Source of the DNA: Nitrospiria bacterium | GTDB lineage: Bacteria > Nitrospirota > CAKKRA01 > 9FT-COMBO-42-15 | Assembly (NCBI GenBank): GCA_919903585.1 | Contig: CAKKST010000418.1 | Location: 1-9,134 of the forward strand | Length of the DNA stretch: 9,134 nt | Direction: 5' to 3' | Part shown: piece by piece, positions 1 to 4,782 of the stretch | Position numbering within the stretch: the first letter of the stretch is position 1 | Layout: each line of letters starts with the position of its first letter | Notes under the pieces: model-generated | What the model saw: the letters and a program-made list of their open reading frames with translations, nothing else | Databases searched by the model: none | What the model was told of the DNA's origin: nothing | Made by a program: the position numbers and the translations under genes

Positions 1-117
1 TGGAGCGGTCATAAGGCGTGTTTCAATGGCCCTCTTGATACGATTCCTCAGCTTTGCATCAAGCGATGGGATGTCAACCGCCTTAACATCAGGATGGTAT
101 CTCAGTTCAAAAGGCAA
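1..117 (-). CDS. RelE/ParE-type toxin, N-terminal part (cut by window edge)
   Basis: The first 39 residues of a protein read from the minus strand, still open at base 1. The visible part contains FELRYHPDVKAVDIP followed by a basic helix (LRNRIKRAIETRLMTAP). This matches the usual start of RelE/ParE-superfamily toxins, where a first beta strand with YHPxVKxxD is followed by a helix with Ile/Arg and a TAP turn. Such toxins cut mRNA on the ribosome or poison gyrase; which applies cannot be told from this fragment. The only start I find is TTG (115-117), three bases after the antitoxin stop codon, with GAGG about ten bases upstream. No ATG lies between the frame's previous stop and this point, and CTG a few codons upstream is an alternative. 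The order antitoxin then toxin, with near-zero spacing, supports a type II module. The family call is moderate because only about 40% of a typical toxin is visible. Confidence 0.62.
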   Translation of the reverse strand, partial: MPFELRYHPDVKAVDIPSLDAKLRNRIKRAIETRLMTAP

Positions 118-119
118 GT

Positions 120-344
120 CTACCAGACCTCGCTGTGTTTTAGACTCTTTGATTTACGAAAGGTCTGCTCCCTCATTTCAGCAAATTGTGAGAGCGCAAT
201 ATCTTCTTCTATCTCTAAGGCTTCTTTCACAAGATCCCGCACTTTTAATGATAGAGAAACCCCGTCTCTTTCAGCAAGCAGCTCTATAGTATGAAAGAGC
301 GGCTTCTCCAGCACGACATTTATTCTTGGACTTTTTACCGTCAT
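120..344 (-). CDS. RHH-type antitoxin of a type II toxin-antitoxin pair
   Basis: A 74-residue protein. Residues 5-12 (SPRINVVL) form the short beta strand typical of ribbon-helix-helix DNA-binding domains. It is followed by two helices (around 14-25 and 29-43, with VSLSLKVRDLVKEALE) and a charged C-terminal tail ending in KHSEVW, which resembles the THEEVW ending of many RelB-like antitoxins. In this family the N-terminus dimerises and binds the operator, while the C-terminal tail wraps the toxin. The ATG at 342-344 has a strong GGAGGT site (353-358 on the plus strand) about nine bases upstream. The gene sits immediately before the TTG-started toxin fragment. Upstream lie a TTGACA/TACACT promoter and two palindromes that an RHH dimer could bind, so negative autoregulation is likely. 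The family is inferred from sequence pattern and context; no comparison was run. Confidence 0.7.
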   Translation of the reverse strand: MTVKSPRINVVLEKPLFHTIELLAERDGVSLSLKVRDLVKEALEIEEDIALSQFAEMREQTFRKSKSLKHSEVW

Positions 345-364
345 ATTCCTTTACCTCCAGCCAT

Positions 365-375
365 AGTGTAACACT
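365..375. promoter_or_regulatory. Second operator-like palindrome over the -10 box
   Basis: AGTGT-A-ACACT, an 11-base odd palindrome that contains the -10 hexamer of the antitoxin promoter. Only one base separates it from the TTGACA palindrome at 377-393. Two adjacent sites would suit cooperative binding by an antitoxin or toxin-antitoxin complex. Function is inferred from position. Confidence 0.4.
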
Positions 376-376
376 T

Positions 377-393
377 TTGACACACCATGTCAA
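377..393. promoter_or_regulatory. Operator-like palindrome over the -35 box
   Basis: A perfect inverted repeat: TTGACA (377-382), five bases (CACCA), TGTCAA (388-393). Its right arm is the -35 box read on the other strand, so a bound repressor would block RNA polymerase. It is a plausible binding site for the RHH antitoxin dimer encoded just downstream. The palindrome is seen directly; binding is inferred. Confidence 0.5.
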
Positions 394-457
394 GCCGCAT
401 ACCCAAATCTGCCGATAAGAATAAGGATAATAAATAAGTATTGTGCAATCAAGGCTC

Positions 458-487
458 TTGACGACTTTTTCAACAGCCGGATAGAAT
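458..487 (+). promoter_or_regulatory. Candidate promoter for the DUF507-led operon
   Basis: TTGACG (458-463, 5/6 to the -35 consensus), an 18-base spacer and TAGAAT (482-487, 5/6 to -10). Transcription would start near 494 and give an untranslated leader of about 100 bases before the GTG start at 594. A weaker alternative is TTGCAA (538-543), 17 bases and TAGTAT (561-566), preceded by an extended -10 TG. Either could serve the plus-strand run. Confidence 0.4.
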
Positions 488-510
488 TAAAGGGTTTTTT
501 CAAGAAATAT

Positions 511-545
511 TATTGCAATATCCACCACTTAAATCCATTGCAATA
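511..545. repeat. Paired ATTGCAAT palindromes upstream of DUF507
   Basis: The 8-base palindrome ATTGCAAT occurs twice (512-519 and 537-544), 25 bases apart start to start. The first is extended to TATTGCAATA. The second overlaps the alternative -35 box at 538-543. They may be a regulator site pair about two and a half helical turns apart, or simply AT-rich leader sequence. No regulator is identified. Confidence 0.35.
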
Positions 546-593
546 AAAAGGAAATTTTGTTAGTATTGAGGTAGAAATAGAAGGAGGTTAGTG

Positions 594-875
594 GTGAGGC
601 TTTCAAGTGAACGTATTGCTATCCTTTCAAAGACGCTGGCAGATAAACTTATAGAAGGAAAATATCTTGAACCAGTGATTCCAAAAGATCAGATTATTGC
701 GAAGATGGAGCATATCATTAGAGAGGAATTGATGATTGAGGATAAGATAAATCAGGAGGTAAAGGGGCTTTTATCCGCATACGAAAGGGAGATTGAGAGG
801 GGAGATATTGATTACAATAAAATGTTTAATATGATTAAGAACAAACTGATTAAGGAGCGGGGGCTGGTTCTGTAA
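594..875 (+). CDS. DUF507 family protein, first of a tandem pair
   Basis: A 93-residue, highly charged, mostly helical protein of the DUF507 family, whose function is unknown. It shows the family's MRLSSER opening, a central EELMIEDKIN segment and a helix with LLSAYEREIERG. I place the start at GTG 594 rather than the GTG directly before it (591). The AGGAGG site at 582-587 is then six bases away instead of three, and the protein opens with MRLS as its relatives do. It overlaps the next gene by one base (TAATG, 873-877), so the two are probably translated together. The neighbour is a paralogue of the same size with matching positions (LS, I, EL, D-I, V, L, Y). That fits a stable heterodimer or a product of duplication; this is inference. 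No signal peptide, membrane segment or cysteine motif is present. Confidence 0.82.
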   Translation: MRLSSERIAILSKTLADKLIEGKYLEPVIPKDQIIAKMEHIIREELMIEDKINQEVKGLLSAYEREIERGDIDYNKMFNMIKNKLIKERGLVL

Positions 876-1150
876 TGATACTTTCTGATGATAAAATAAA
901 TCATATTTCCCATTTAATACTTGAAGGGATAAAAAAAGAGAGGCTTGCAAAGCTGATTGATGATGAGGTAATCGCCCTGCGGGAGATAAAAAAGATCATC
1001 TTCACAGAGCTGAAAATGGATGATGAGATAGATGCTATAGTGCGAAAGAAGCTTGAGTCCTATTCAAGGAAGATTGTTGAAAAGAGTCCTGAATGGGATG
1101 TGTTATACCAGAAATTTTTTAAAGAGGAATTAAAAAAGAAGAGGAGGTGA
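875..1150 (+). CDS. DUF507 family protein, second of a tandem pair
   Basis: A 91-residue paralogue of the preceding gene. It opens with MILSDDKINHISHLILEGI, contains FTELKMDDEIDAIVRKKLESY in the region aligned with the first copy's EELMIEDKINQ...LLSAY, and ends in a run of Lys and Arg (EELKKKRR). The charge pattern suggests a soluble, helical, cytoplasmic protein. Its ATG overlaps the upstream stop codon (TAATG), so it should depend on translation of the first copy. The last codons also carry the very strong AGGAGGTGA site used by the next gene. The role of the family is unknown, and I infer none from the neighbours, which are envelope and cofactor genes of mixed function. Confidence 0.82.
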   Translation: MILSDDKINHISHLILEGIKKERLAKLIDDEVIALREIKKIIFTELKMDDEIDAIVRKKLESYSRKIVEKSPEWDVLYQKFFKEELKKKRR

Positions 1151-1155
1151 TATAA

Positions 1156-1851
1156 ATGAAAAGGCTGCTTGTTATATTATTTGCCTCCATCCTTTTATTA
1201 GGCATCATTTCCCCTCTCTTTGCAGACCACAGGGGCAGGGGACGTATCTATATCGGGCCTGTTATCAGGGTTTATCCTTATGACCCGTACTGGTATCCGT
1301 ATGATCCATATGATCCATACTGGTACAGGTATCCGCCGCCTCCGCCGAACTGGGGCTATGTAGATACAGATGTAGAGCCTGAAGAGGCAAAGGTGTATCT
1401 GGATGGAAAATATATTGGCATTGCAGATGACTATGACGGTTTTCCGAGGTATCTTTCTGTCCCGCTCGGCAGCCATAAGATTGAATTTAGGATGGAGGGT
1501 TATGAGACCTTTTCACAGGAGTTCTATATAAACCCCGGGCAGATGATAAACATAGATATGAAGATGATTAAGGGTAATGGTATGAAGAGAGAGGCGCCTA
1601 AAGTAGAAGAGCCTGCAAAGGAGCATGGAATTATCTCTTTGGAGCTTGAGCCTGTAAGTGCAGAGGTCTTTGTTGATGGCACATTAGTTGGAACAGGTGA
1701 GGATTTAAAAAAGAAGGGTGGTGAGCTTGAGCTTTCCATAGGGAGGCACAGGCTTGAGTTCAAAAAGGCAGGCCACAAGACTCAGGCCATTGAGATAGAG
1801 ATAAAGGATGGCAAGGCATTCCATCTTGGGATAAGGCTGGAGAGGGAATGA
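1156..1851 (+). CDS. Secreted protein with two PEGA domains and a Tyr/Pro-rich linker
   Basis: A 231-residue protein. Residues 1-23 are a signal peptide (KR, hydrophobic stretch, cleavage expected after LFA). Residues 39-64 are an unusual Tyr/Pro/Asp/Trp-rich segment (YPYDPYWYPYDPYDPYW) ending in five prolines. Two PEGA repeats follow: about 68-137 (VEPEEAKVYLDGKYIG ... PLGSHKIEFRMEGYETF) and about 158-228 (LEPVSAEVFVDGTLVG ... SIGRHRLEFKKAGHKT). A charged linker with KREAPKVEEPAKE separates them. PEGA domains are small beta folds found in surface and periplasmic proteins and are often thought to bind other envelope components; no enzymatic activity is expected. A near-perfect AGGAGGTGA site lies six bases before the ATG. 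The stop overlaps the queE start (ATGA), so the two are coupled in translation although unrelated in function. Confidence 0.85.
   Translation: MKRLLVILFASILLLGIISPLFADHRGRGRIYIGPVIRVYPYDPYWYPYDPYDPYWYRYPPPPPNWGYVDTDVEPEEAKVYLDGKYIGIADDYDGFPRYLSVPLGSHKIEFRMEGYETFSQEFYINPGQMINIDMKMIKGNGMKREAPKVEEPAKEHGIISLELEPVSAEVFVDGTLVGTGEDLKKKGGELELSIGRHRLEFKKAGHKTQAIEIEIKDGKAFHLGIRLERE
1279..1335 (+). repeat. Short in-gene repeats coding a Tyr-Pro-Asp-rich tract
   Basis: An imperfect tandem pattern of TATGAYCCRTA units, with TACTGGTA between some of them, inside the PEGA gene. It encodes repeats of YDPY and WY. Units differ at third codon positions and in spacing, so this is an old or selected low-complexity tract rather than a fresh expansion. 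Length variation between strains would be expected here. Confidence 0.6.
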
Positions 1852-2483
1852 GGATAAACGAGATATTTAAGAGTATTCAGGGCGAGTCAAGCTCTGCAGG
1901 ACTGCCTGTAGTCTTTGTAAGACTGACAGGATGCAATCTGCGATGCCAGTGGTGCGATACAGAATATGCTTATGACGAAGGCGTTAATGTAACCGTTGAT
2001 GAGGTGATGGAGAAAATTGCTGCCTTTGGATTGAAATCTGTACAGATTACCGGCGGCGAGCCGCTTTTGCAGGAAGAGGTGTATGAGCTTATGAACAGGC
2101 TTTTTGACTTGGGTTACATTGTTTCTGTTGAGACAAATGGGAGTATAGATTTAAGCAGGGTTGATAACAGGGTGATTAAGATTGTGGATATTAAGTGCCC
2201 AAGCAGCGGTGAATCAGGGCAGATGTATTTTAATAATCTCAATTATCTGTTAAAAACAGATGAGGTAAAATTTGCACTCAAAGACAGGGATGATTATAAT
2301 TGGGCAAAAGAGATAATTAAAAGGTTTAAACTTTTAGAAAAATGCAGTATACTTATCTCGCCTGTATTCGGCGAGGTTGAGCCGAGGCAATTGGCAGAGT
2401 GGATATTAGAGGATAATCTTAATGTAAGGCTTCAGATTCAGCTTCATAAGCTTATATGGCACCCCGAGATGCGGGGAGTATAA
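1848..2483 (+). CDS. queE: 7-carboxy-7-deazaguanine synthase (radical SAM)
   Basis: A 211-residue radical SAM enzyme. QueE converts 6-carboxy-5,6,7,8-tetrahydropterin to 7-carboxy-7-deazaguanine, the ring-contraction step toward preQ0, queuosine and other deazapurines; it acts in the cytoplasm. Visible markers are the N-terminal INEIFKSIQGES motif that binds substrate, the CxxxCxxC cluster motif (Cys29, Cys33, Cys36), TGGEPLLQ (68-75) for SAM, ETNGS (95-99) and DIKCPSSGE (114-122), and the closing LQIQLHKLIWHPE. Length is normal for the family. The ATG overlaps the stop of the PEGA gene (ATGA). No queC, queD or queF is in the window, so the rest of the pathway must be encoded elsewhere. A preQ1 riboswitch is not expected here because there is no free leader. 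The identification is strong on motifs. Confidence 0.93.
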   Translation: MRINEIFKSIQGESSSAGLPVVFVRLTGCNLRCQWCDTEYAYDEGVNVTVDEVMEKIAAFGLKSVQITGGEPLLQEEVYELMNRLFDLGYIVSVETNGSIDLSRVDNRVIKIVDIKCPSSGESGQMYFNNLNYLLKTDEVKFALKDRDDYNWAKEIIKRFKLLEKCSILISPVFGEVEPRQLAEWILEDNLNVRLQIQLHKLIWHPEMRGV

Positions 2484-2505
2484 AATAAAATATCGGAGGT
2501 TTTTT

Positions 2506-2751
2506 ATGGCAGATGTTGTTAAGTTAAAAGAGAAGGTTGTCAGGCTGCAAGAAAGGGTAAAGAAGTTTAGCGGTGATGATCCAAAGAAAAAGGAGATTCA
2601 AAAAAAATTACGTAAAAGACTAAAGAAGACACAGAGGAGGGTGAAGTCTATAATTTCTGTTGAGGCAAGATTAAAGGCAAAGCTTGCAGGCAAGAAGGCG
2701 GCAGTTGCAGAGGAGAAGAAGGAAGAACCAAAGGCAGCAGAAGGGGCATAA
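2506..2751 (+). CDS. Small Lys-rich, probably coiled-coil protein of unknown function
   Basis: An 81-residue protein with a strong GGAGGT site (2495-2500) five bases before its ATG, so it is very likely translated. Residues 1-60 are dense in Lys and Arg with regularly spaced Val/Leu/Ile (VVKLKEKVVRLQERVKKF, then KKLRKRLKKTQRRVK), suggesting a basic amphipathic helix or coiled coil. Residues 60-81 are a flexible Ala/Lys/Glu tail (AKLAGKKAAVAEEKKEEP). The composition resembles histone-H1-like or nucleic-acid-binding tails, and binding to DNA or RNA is a reasonable guess, but no family motif is recognised. It follows queE by 22 bases and is probably in the same transcript. Codon use looks like that of its neighbours. 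Confidence 0.75.
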   Translation: MADVVKLKEKVVRLQERVKKFSGDDPKKKEIQKKLRKRLKKTQRRVKSIISVEARLKAKLAGKKAAVAEEKKEEPKAAEGA

Positions 2752-2763
2752 AAAATATAGAAT

Positions 2764-2941
2764 ATGTTAAAGTTCAGTAAGAAGCCAATTAAGCCAGAGA
2801 AATATCTTTTACACCTTTGAGGAGAGGGTAACAGACCTGTATCTGGATTTTAAACATATTTTTGATGAGTATAATAGAGAGTTTGCCCATCAGATGAAAA
2901 ATGGCACAGCCTTTGAAAGTATTATATGCTCAACAAAATAA
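2764..2941 (+). pseudogene. Short decayed or frameshifted gene
   Basis: Two protein-like stretches lie in different frames. The first begins with ATG at 2764 and reads MLKFSKKPIKPEKYLLHL before a TGA at 2818-2820. The second, in another frame, continues from about 2801 as FYTFEERVTDLYLDFKHI, then further charged and aromatic residues through to a TAA at 2939-2941. Joined near 2801-2816 they would make a continuous protein of about 60 residues, so a one- or two-base indel seems likely. No good ribosome site precedes the ATG. The end overlaps the start of the DUF4258 gene (2926). The family is not recognised. A sequencing error or a genuine recoding site are the alternatives. Confidence 0.4.
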
Positions 2942-3243
2942 AAGATTGTTTTAAGAAAGATAAGGCGCTATATACCTTTCATGCTAAAGAAGAGATGAGG
3001 ACTGAAGAATTTGGGCTAATTAAGGATCAGGAGATTTACGAGGCAATAATGGATGGTGAAGTAATTGAATTCTATCCTCAGGATGAGCCATATCCAAGTT
3101 GCCTAATATATGGTAAGACTATAAAAGAAAGGCCATTGCATATAGTTTGTGCATATTCTGAAGCAGATAACCTGACAATTATTATTACAGCCTATCAGCC
3201 GGATGAGAATCTGTGGTTGGATTATAAGAGGAGGAAGATATGA
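2926..3243 (+). CDS. DUF4258 protein, predicted toxin partner of a YgiT-type antitoxin
   Basis: A 105-residue protein matching the DUF4258 pattern: an early HAKEEMRTEEFGL helix with its conserved His (YTFHAKEEM), then IYEAIMDGEVIEFYPQDEPYPSCLIYG, RPLHIVCAY and LTIIITAYQPDENLW near the end. Members of this family often sit directly before a gene for a YgiT-type zinc-finger protein and are predicted to be RNase-like toxins of type II systems; this is established by co-occurrence more than by biochemistry. Here that partner follows with an ATGA overlap (3240-3243). The ribosome site before this ATG is weak (GAAAG), whereas the partner has a strong one. That would give more antitoxin than toxin, as expected for such pairs. 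It lies inside an otherwise housekeeping run. Confidence 0.75.
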   Translation: MLNKIKDCFKKDKALYTFHAKEEMRTEEFGLIKDQEIYEAIMDGEVIEFYPQDEPYPSCLIYGKTIKERPLHIVCAYSEADNLTIIITAYQPDENLWLDYKRRKI

Positions 3244-3476
3244 GGTGTGTTGTTTGCAAGAGTGAAGATATTGTAAAGAAAAGCGTTGAAGAGGAGATCA
3301 AAAAAGATAAAGATATTATTTTTATTCCTATTGTGACGCTTGTTTGCCAGAATTGCGGAGAAAGGTATTTTGACAGGCGCACCATCCGATTCCTTGAGGA
3401 GATAGAAGATAAAGTTAAAAAGAGTGAAGTGAATTTAAAGAGTGTCGGAAAGGTTTTAAAGGTAGTGGGACTGTAG
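3240..3476 (+). CDS. YgiT-type zinc-finger protein, predicted antitoxin (MqsA-like N-domain)
   Basis: A 78-residue protein with two CxxC pairs, Cys3/Cys6 and Cys36/Cys39, arranged as in the zinc-binding N-terminal domain of MqsA, plus the typical LVCQNCGERYFDRRTIRFLEEIE stretch. Unlike full MqsA it has no room for the C-terminal helix-turn-helix, so any DNA binding would have to come from elsewhere. The last 25 residues form a charged helix. The ATG overlaps the stop of the DUF4258 gene, and a GAGGAGG site (3228-3234) is placed five bases upstream. By analogy with MqsA, the zinc domain is expected to bind and neutralise the DUF4258 toxin. Family membership is well supported; the antitoxin role is inferred from pairing. 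Confidence 0.78.
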   Translation: MRCVVCKSEDIVKKSVEEEIKKDKDIIFIPIVTLVCQNCGERYFDRRTIRFLEEIEDKVKKSEVNLKSVGKVLKVVGL

Positions 3477-3509
3477 TAAGTTGGCTTCCATCCACCAAAA
3501 GGGGATGAC

Positions 3510-3539
3510 ATGAGGCATATTTTTATAATCATTAAATGA
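3510..3539 (+). promoter_or_regulatory. Leader mini-ORF and TATAAT box just before rlpA
   Basis: A nine-codon ORF (MRHIFIIIK) starts at ATG 3510, with AGGGG seven bases upstream. Its TGA (3537-3539) overlaps the rlpA ATG as ATGA, while rlpA itself has no ribosome site. This could couple rlpA translation to the mini-ORF. Separately, a perfect TATAAT lies at 3524-3529 with no clear -35, placed so that transcription would begin at about the rlpA ATG. Which, if either, is used is unknown. Confidence 0.35.
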
Positions 3540-4225
3540 CAATTTTTTTATTTTGGAAGAAATATAGAATATATCTGCTACCTCTTTTTCTTTTTCTCCT
3601 TCTTTCCTCCTGTGCAGGGCCGAAGAGGGCAGGGTATTACAAAGAGGGCTTTACTGAGCGCGGCCTTGCCTCATGGTACGGAGAGCAATTTCATGGCAGG
3701 AAGACTGCAAACGGCGAGGTATATGACATGTACAAACTCACAGCAGCCCACAAGACCCTTCCGCTCGGTGTATATGCAAGGGTAACAAATTTAGAGAATG
3801 GGAAAGAGGTTAAAGTAAAGGTAAATGACAGAGGCCCCTTTATAAGGGGCCGTTTTTTAGACCTCTCATACGGCGCTGCAAAAGAGCTTGGCATGGTGGA
3901 GGCAGGGGTTGGCAGGGTGGAGTTAGAGATAATTGGAAATGTGCCATATCAGACAGCAAAGGGTAAGGCTTCAGCAGGGAGGGTCAGCAGTGCTGGGTTG
4001 TTTACAATCCAGGTCGGCGCCTTTGTGGAAAAGGAAAATGCAGTAAGGCTGAAGTCTCTTCTGGAAAACAGGTATAAAGATGTCCACATAGTTTCATATG
4101 ATACTAATATCCAGAAATTTTATCGTGTAAGGGTAGGGGCATTTGAGAGCGAAAAAGATGCACTTAAAGTAGCAGACGAGCTTGAGGCACAGAATTATAC
4201 AATATTTATTACAGTAAGAGACTAA
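3536..4225 (+). CDS. rlpA: RlpA septal lytic transglycosylase lipoprotein with SPOR domain
   Basis: A 229-residue lipoprotein. Residues 1-25 are a signal with lipobox LSSC (lipidated Cys26). Residues 43-134 form the double-psi beta-barrel: LASWYGEQFHGRKTANGE, LTAAHKTLPLG, VTNLENG and NDRGPFIRGRFLDLS. Glu61, Asp64 and His72 have the same mutual spacing as catalytic Glu120, Asp123 and His131 of Pseudomonas RlpA, so activity on denuded glycan strands is likely. Residues 153-228 are a SPOR domain with the two half-repeats FTIQVGAFVEKENA and FYRVRVGAFESEKDA, which recruits the protein to division septa. The ATG directly follows an in-frame TAA, so it is the first possible start, yet no ribosome site precedes it; see the mini-ORF. 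A terminator-like hairpin lies inside the conserved NDRGPF motif. Confidence 0.93.
   Translation: MTIFLFWKKYRIYLLPLFLFLLLSSCAGPKRAGYYKEGFTERGLASWYGEQFHGRKTANGEVYDMYKLTAAHKTLPLGVYARVTNLENGKEVKVKVNDRGPFIRGRFLDLSYGAAKELGMVEAGVGRVELEIIGNVPYQTAKGKASAGRVSSAGLFTIQVGAFVEKENAVRLKSLLENRYKDVHIVSYDTNIQKFYRVRVGAFESEKDALKVADELEAQNYTIFITVRD
3833..3858 (+). terminator. Intrinsic-terminator-like hairpin inside rlpA
   Basis: Perfect 8-bp stem GGCCCCTT (3833-3840) and AAGGGGCC (3844-3851), a three-base TAT loop, one G, then six T (3853-3858). It has all parts of a Rho-independent terminator and lies on the coding strand of rlpA, within codons 100-108 (GPFIRGRFL). Translating ribosomes would normally suppress it. 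Structure is seen directly; termination activity is inferred. Confidence 0.5.
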
Positions 4226-4234
4226 TGAATGTCA

Positions 4235-4258
4235 GTCGCTCGCAATGGCAAGAGTGAC
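4235..4258. repeat. REP-like imperfect hairpin between rlpA and the moaB-type gene
   Basis: GTCGCTC (4235-4241) and GAGTGAC (4252-4258) pair with one G-U, around a ten-base loop containing GCAATGGC. Read on the other strand the sequence resembles the widespread CATTGCGAGCGA type of intergenic repeat. No T-run follows, so it is not a terminator. Only one copy is in the window, so repeat status is tentative. Confidence 0.35.
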
Positions 4259-4278
4259 GTTATAAAGTGGAGTAAGAA

Positions 4279-4782
4279 GTGGGTCATAAAGACCATAAAG
4301 AAAAGGCTGTAAAGAATGTTAATTGCATGGTTATCACTGTGAGTGATACGAGGACTGAGGAGACAGATTCAAGCGGCCGGTTGATTCAGAGGCTTCTTAA
4401 AGAGAATGGGCACACAATTAAGTATTACAAGATTGTAAAGGATGAGCCGGAACAGATTAAGGGCGCAATTAAACAAGGCGCTACTGATGATAATCTCCAT
4501 GCAATTATTATAAATGGCGGCACAGGTATATCTAAAAGAGACACGACATTTGAGGCAATAGATGGCCTCCTTGAAAAGAGGCTGAACGGCTTTGGCGAGC
4601 TTTTCAGGTATCTTTCATATAAGGAGATAGGCTCTGCTGCGATGACGAGCAGGGCAGCGGCAGGAGTATATAAGGAGAAGATAATATTTTCCACCCCCGG
4701 CTCAGAAGGCGCTGCGAGGCTTGCAATGGAGAAACTGATCCTTCCTGAGATCGGCCATCTGGCGTGGGAGGCTGGCAGATAG
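4279..4782 (+). CDS. moaB: MoaB/MogA family molybdopterin adenylyltransferase
   Basis: A 167-residue protein of the MoaB/MogA fold, which adenylates molybdopterin before molybdenum or tungsten insertion. Visible motifs are VITVSDTRT (18-26), NGGTGISKRD (80-88 region, the MPT/nucleotide loop), GFGELFR (104-110) and STPGSEGAARLAME. The length and the missing extra domain fit MoaB or MogA rather than MoeA or CinA; the choice between the two symbols is not certain. The start is GTG 4279, with GGAG (4269-4272) six bases upstream. The stop TAG shares its G with the GTG start of the phosphoesterase gene (TAGTG), indicating translational coupling. No molybdoenzyme or other moa gene is in the window. 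I infer a cofactor housekeeping role. Confidence 0.88.
   Translation: MGHKDHKEKAVKNVNCMVITVSDTRTEETDSSGRLIQRLLKENGHTIKYYKIVKDEPEQIKGAIKQGATDDNLHAIIINGGTGISKRDTTFEAIDGLLEKRLNGFGELFRYLSYKEIGSAAMTSRAAAGVYKEKIIFSTPGSEGAARLAMEKLILPEIGHLAWEAGR

Larger units (their letters stand above)
365..393 (-). promoter_or_regulatory. Sigma-70-type promoter of the antitoxin-toxin operon
   Basis: Read on the minus strand there is a perfect -35 box TTGACA (388-393), a 17-base spacer and a -10 box TACACT (365-370, 4/6 to consensus). The predicted start site lies about seven bases further on, just before the GGAGGT ribosome site of the antitoxin. Box quality, spacing and position relative to the gene all agree. 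Confidence 0.62.

Noticed and set aside
120..344. Overlapping plus-strand frames at 26-294 as genes
   Set aside because: They lie antisense to the antitoxin, lack ribosome sites and have unnatural composition.
451..480. Transposon end remnant around CTTTTTCAACAGCC
   Set aside because: It resembles sequences seen near transposon ends, but there is no second end, target duplication or transposase remnant. The stretch also serves as spacer of a promoter candidate.
1848..1870. preQ1 riboswitch upstream of queE
   Set aside because: queE starts inside the stop codon of the PEGA gene, so there is no free leader and no such fold was seen.
2462..2476. CCCCG-AGATG-CGGGG hairpin at the end of queE as a terminator
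   Set aside because: The stem is only five base pairs and no T-run follows; the next gene has its own strong ribosome site and looks co-transcribed.
4229..4312. 27-residue ORF between rlpA and the moaB-type gene
   Set aside because: No convincing ribosome site, it overlaps moaB in another frame, and the sequence is better explained as a REP-like hairpin.
4764..4781. GTG 4764 as start of the phosphoesterase
   Set aside because: No ribosome site precedes it. GTG 4782 has GGGAGG at ten bases and the typical TAGTG overlap.
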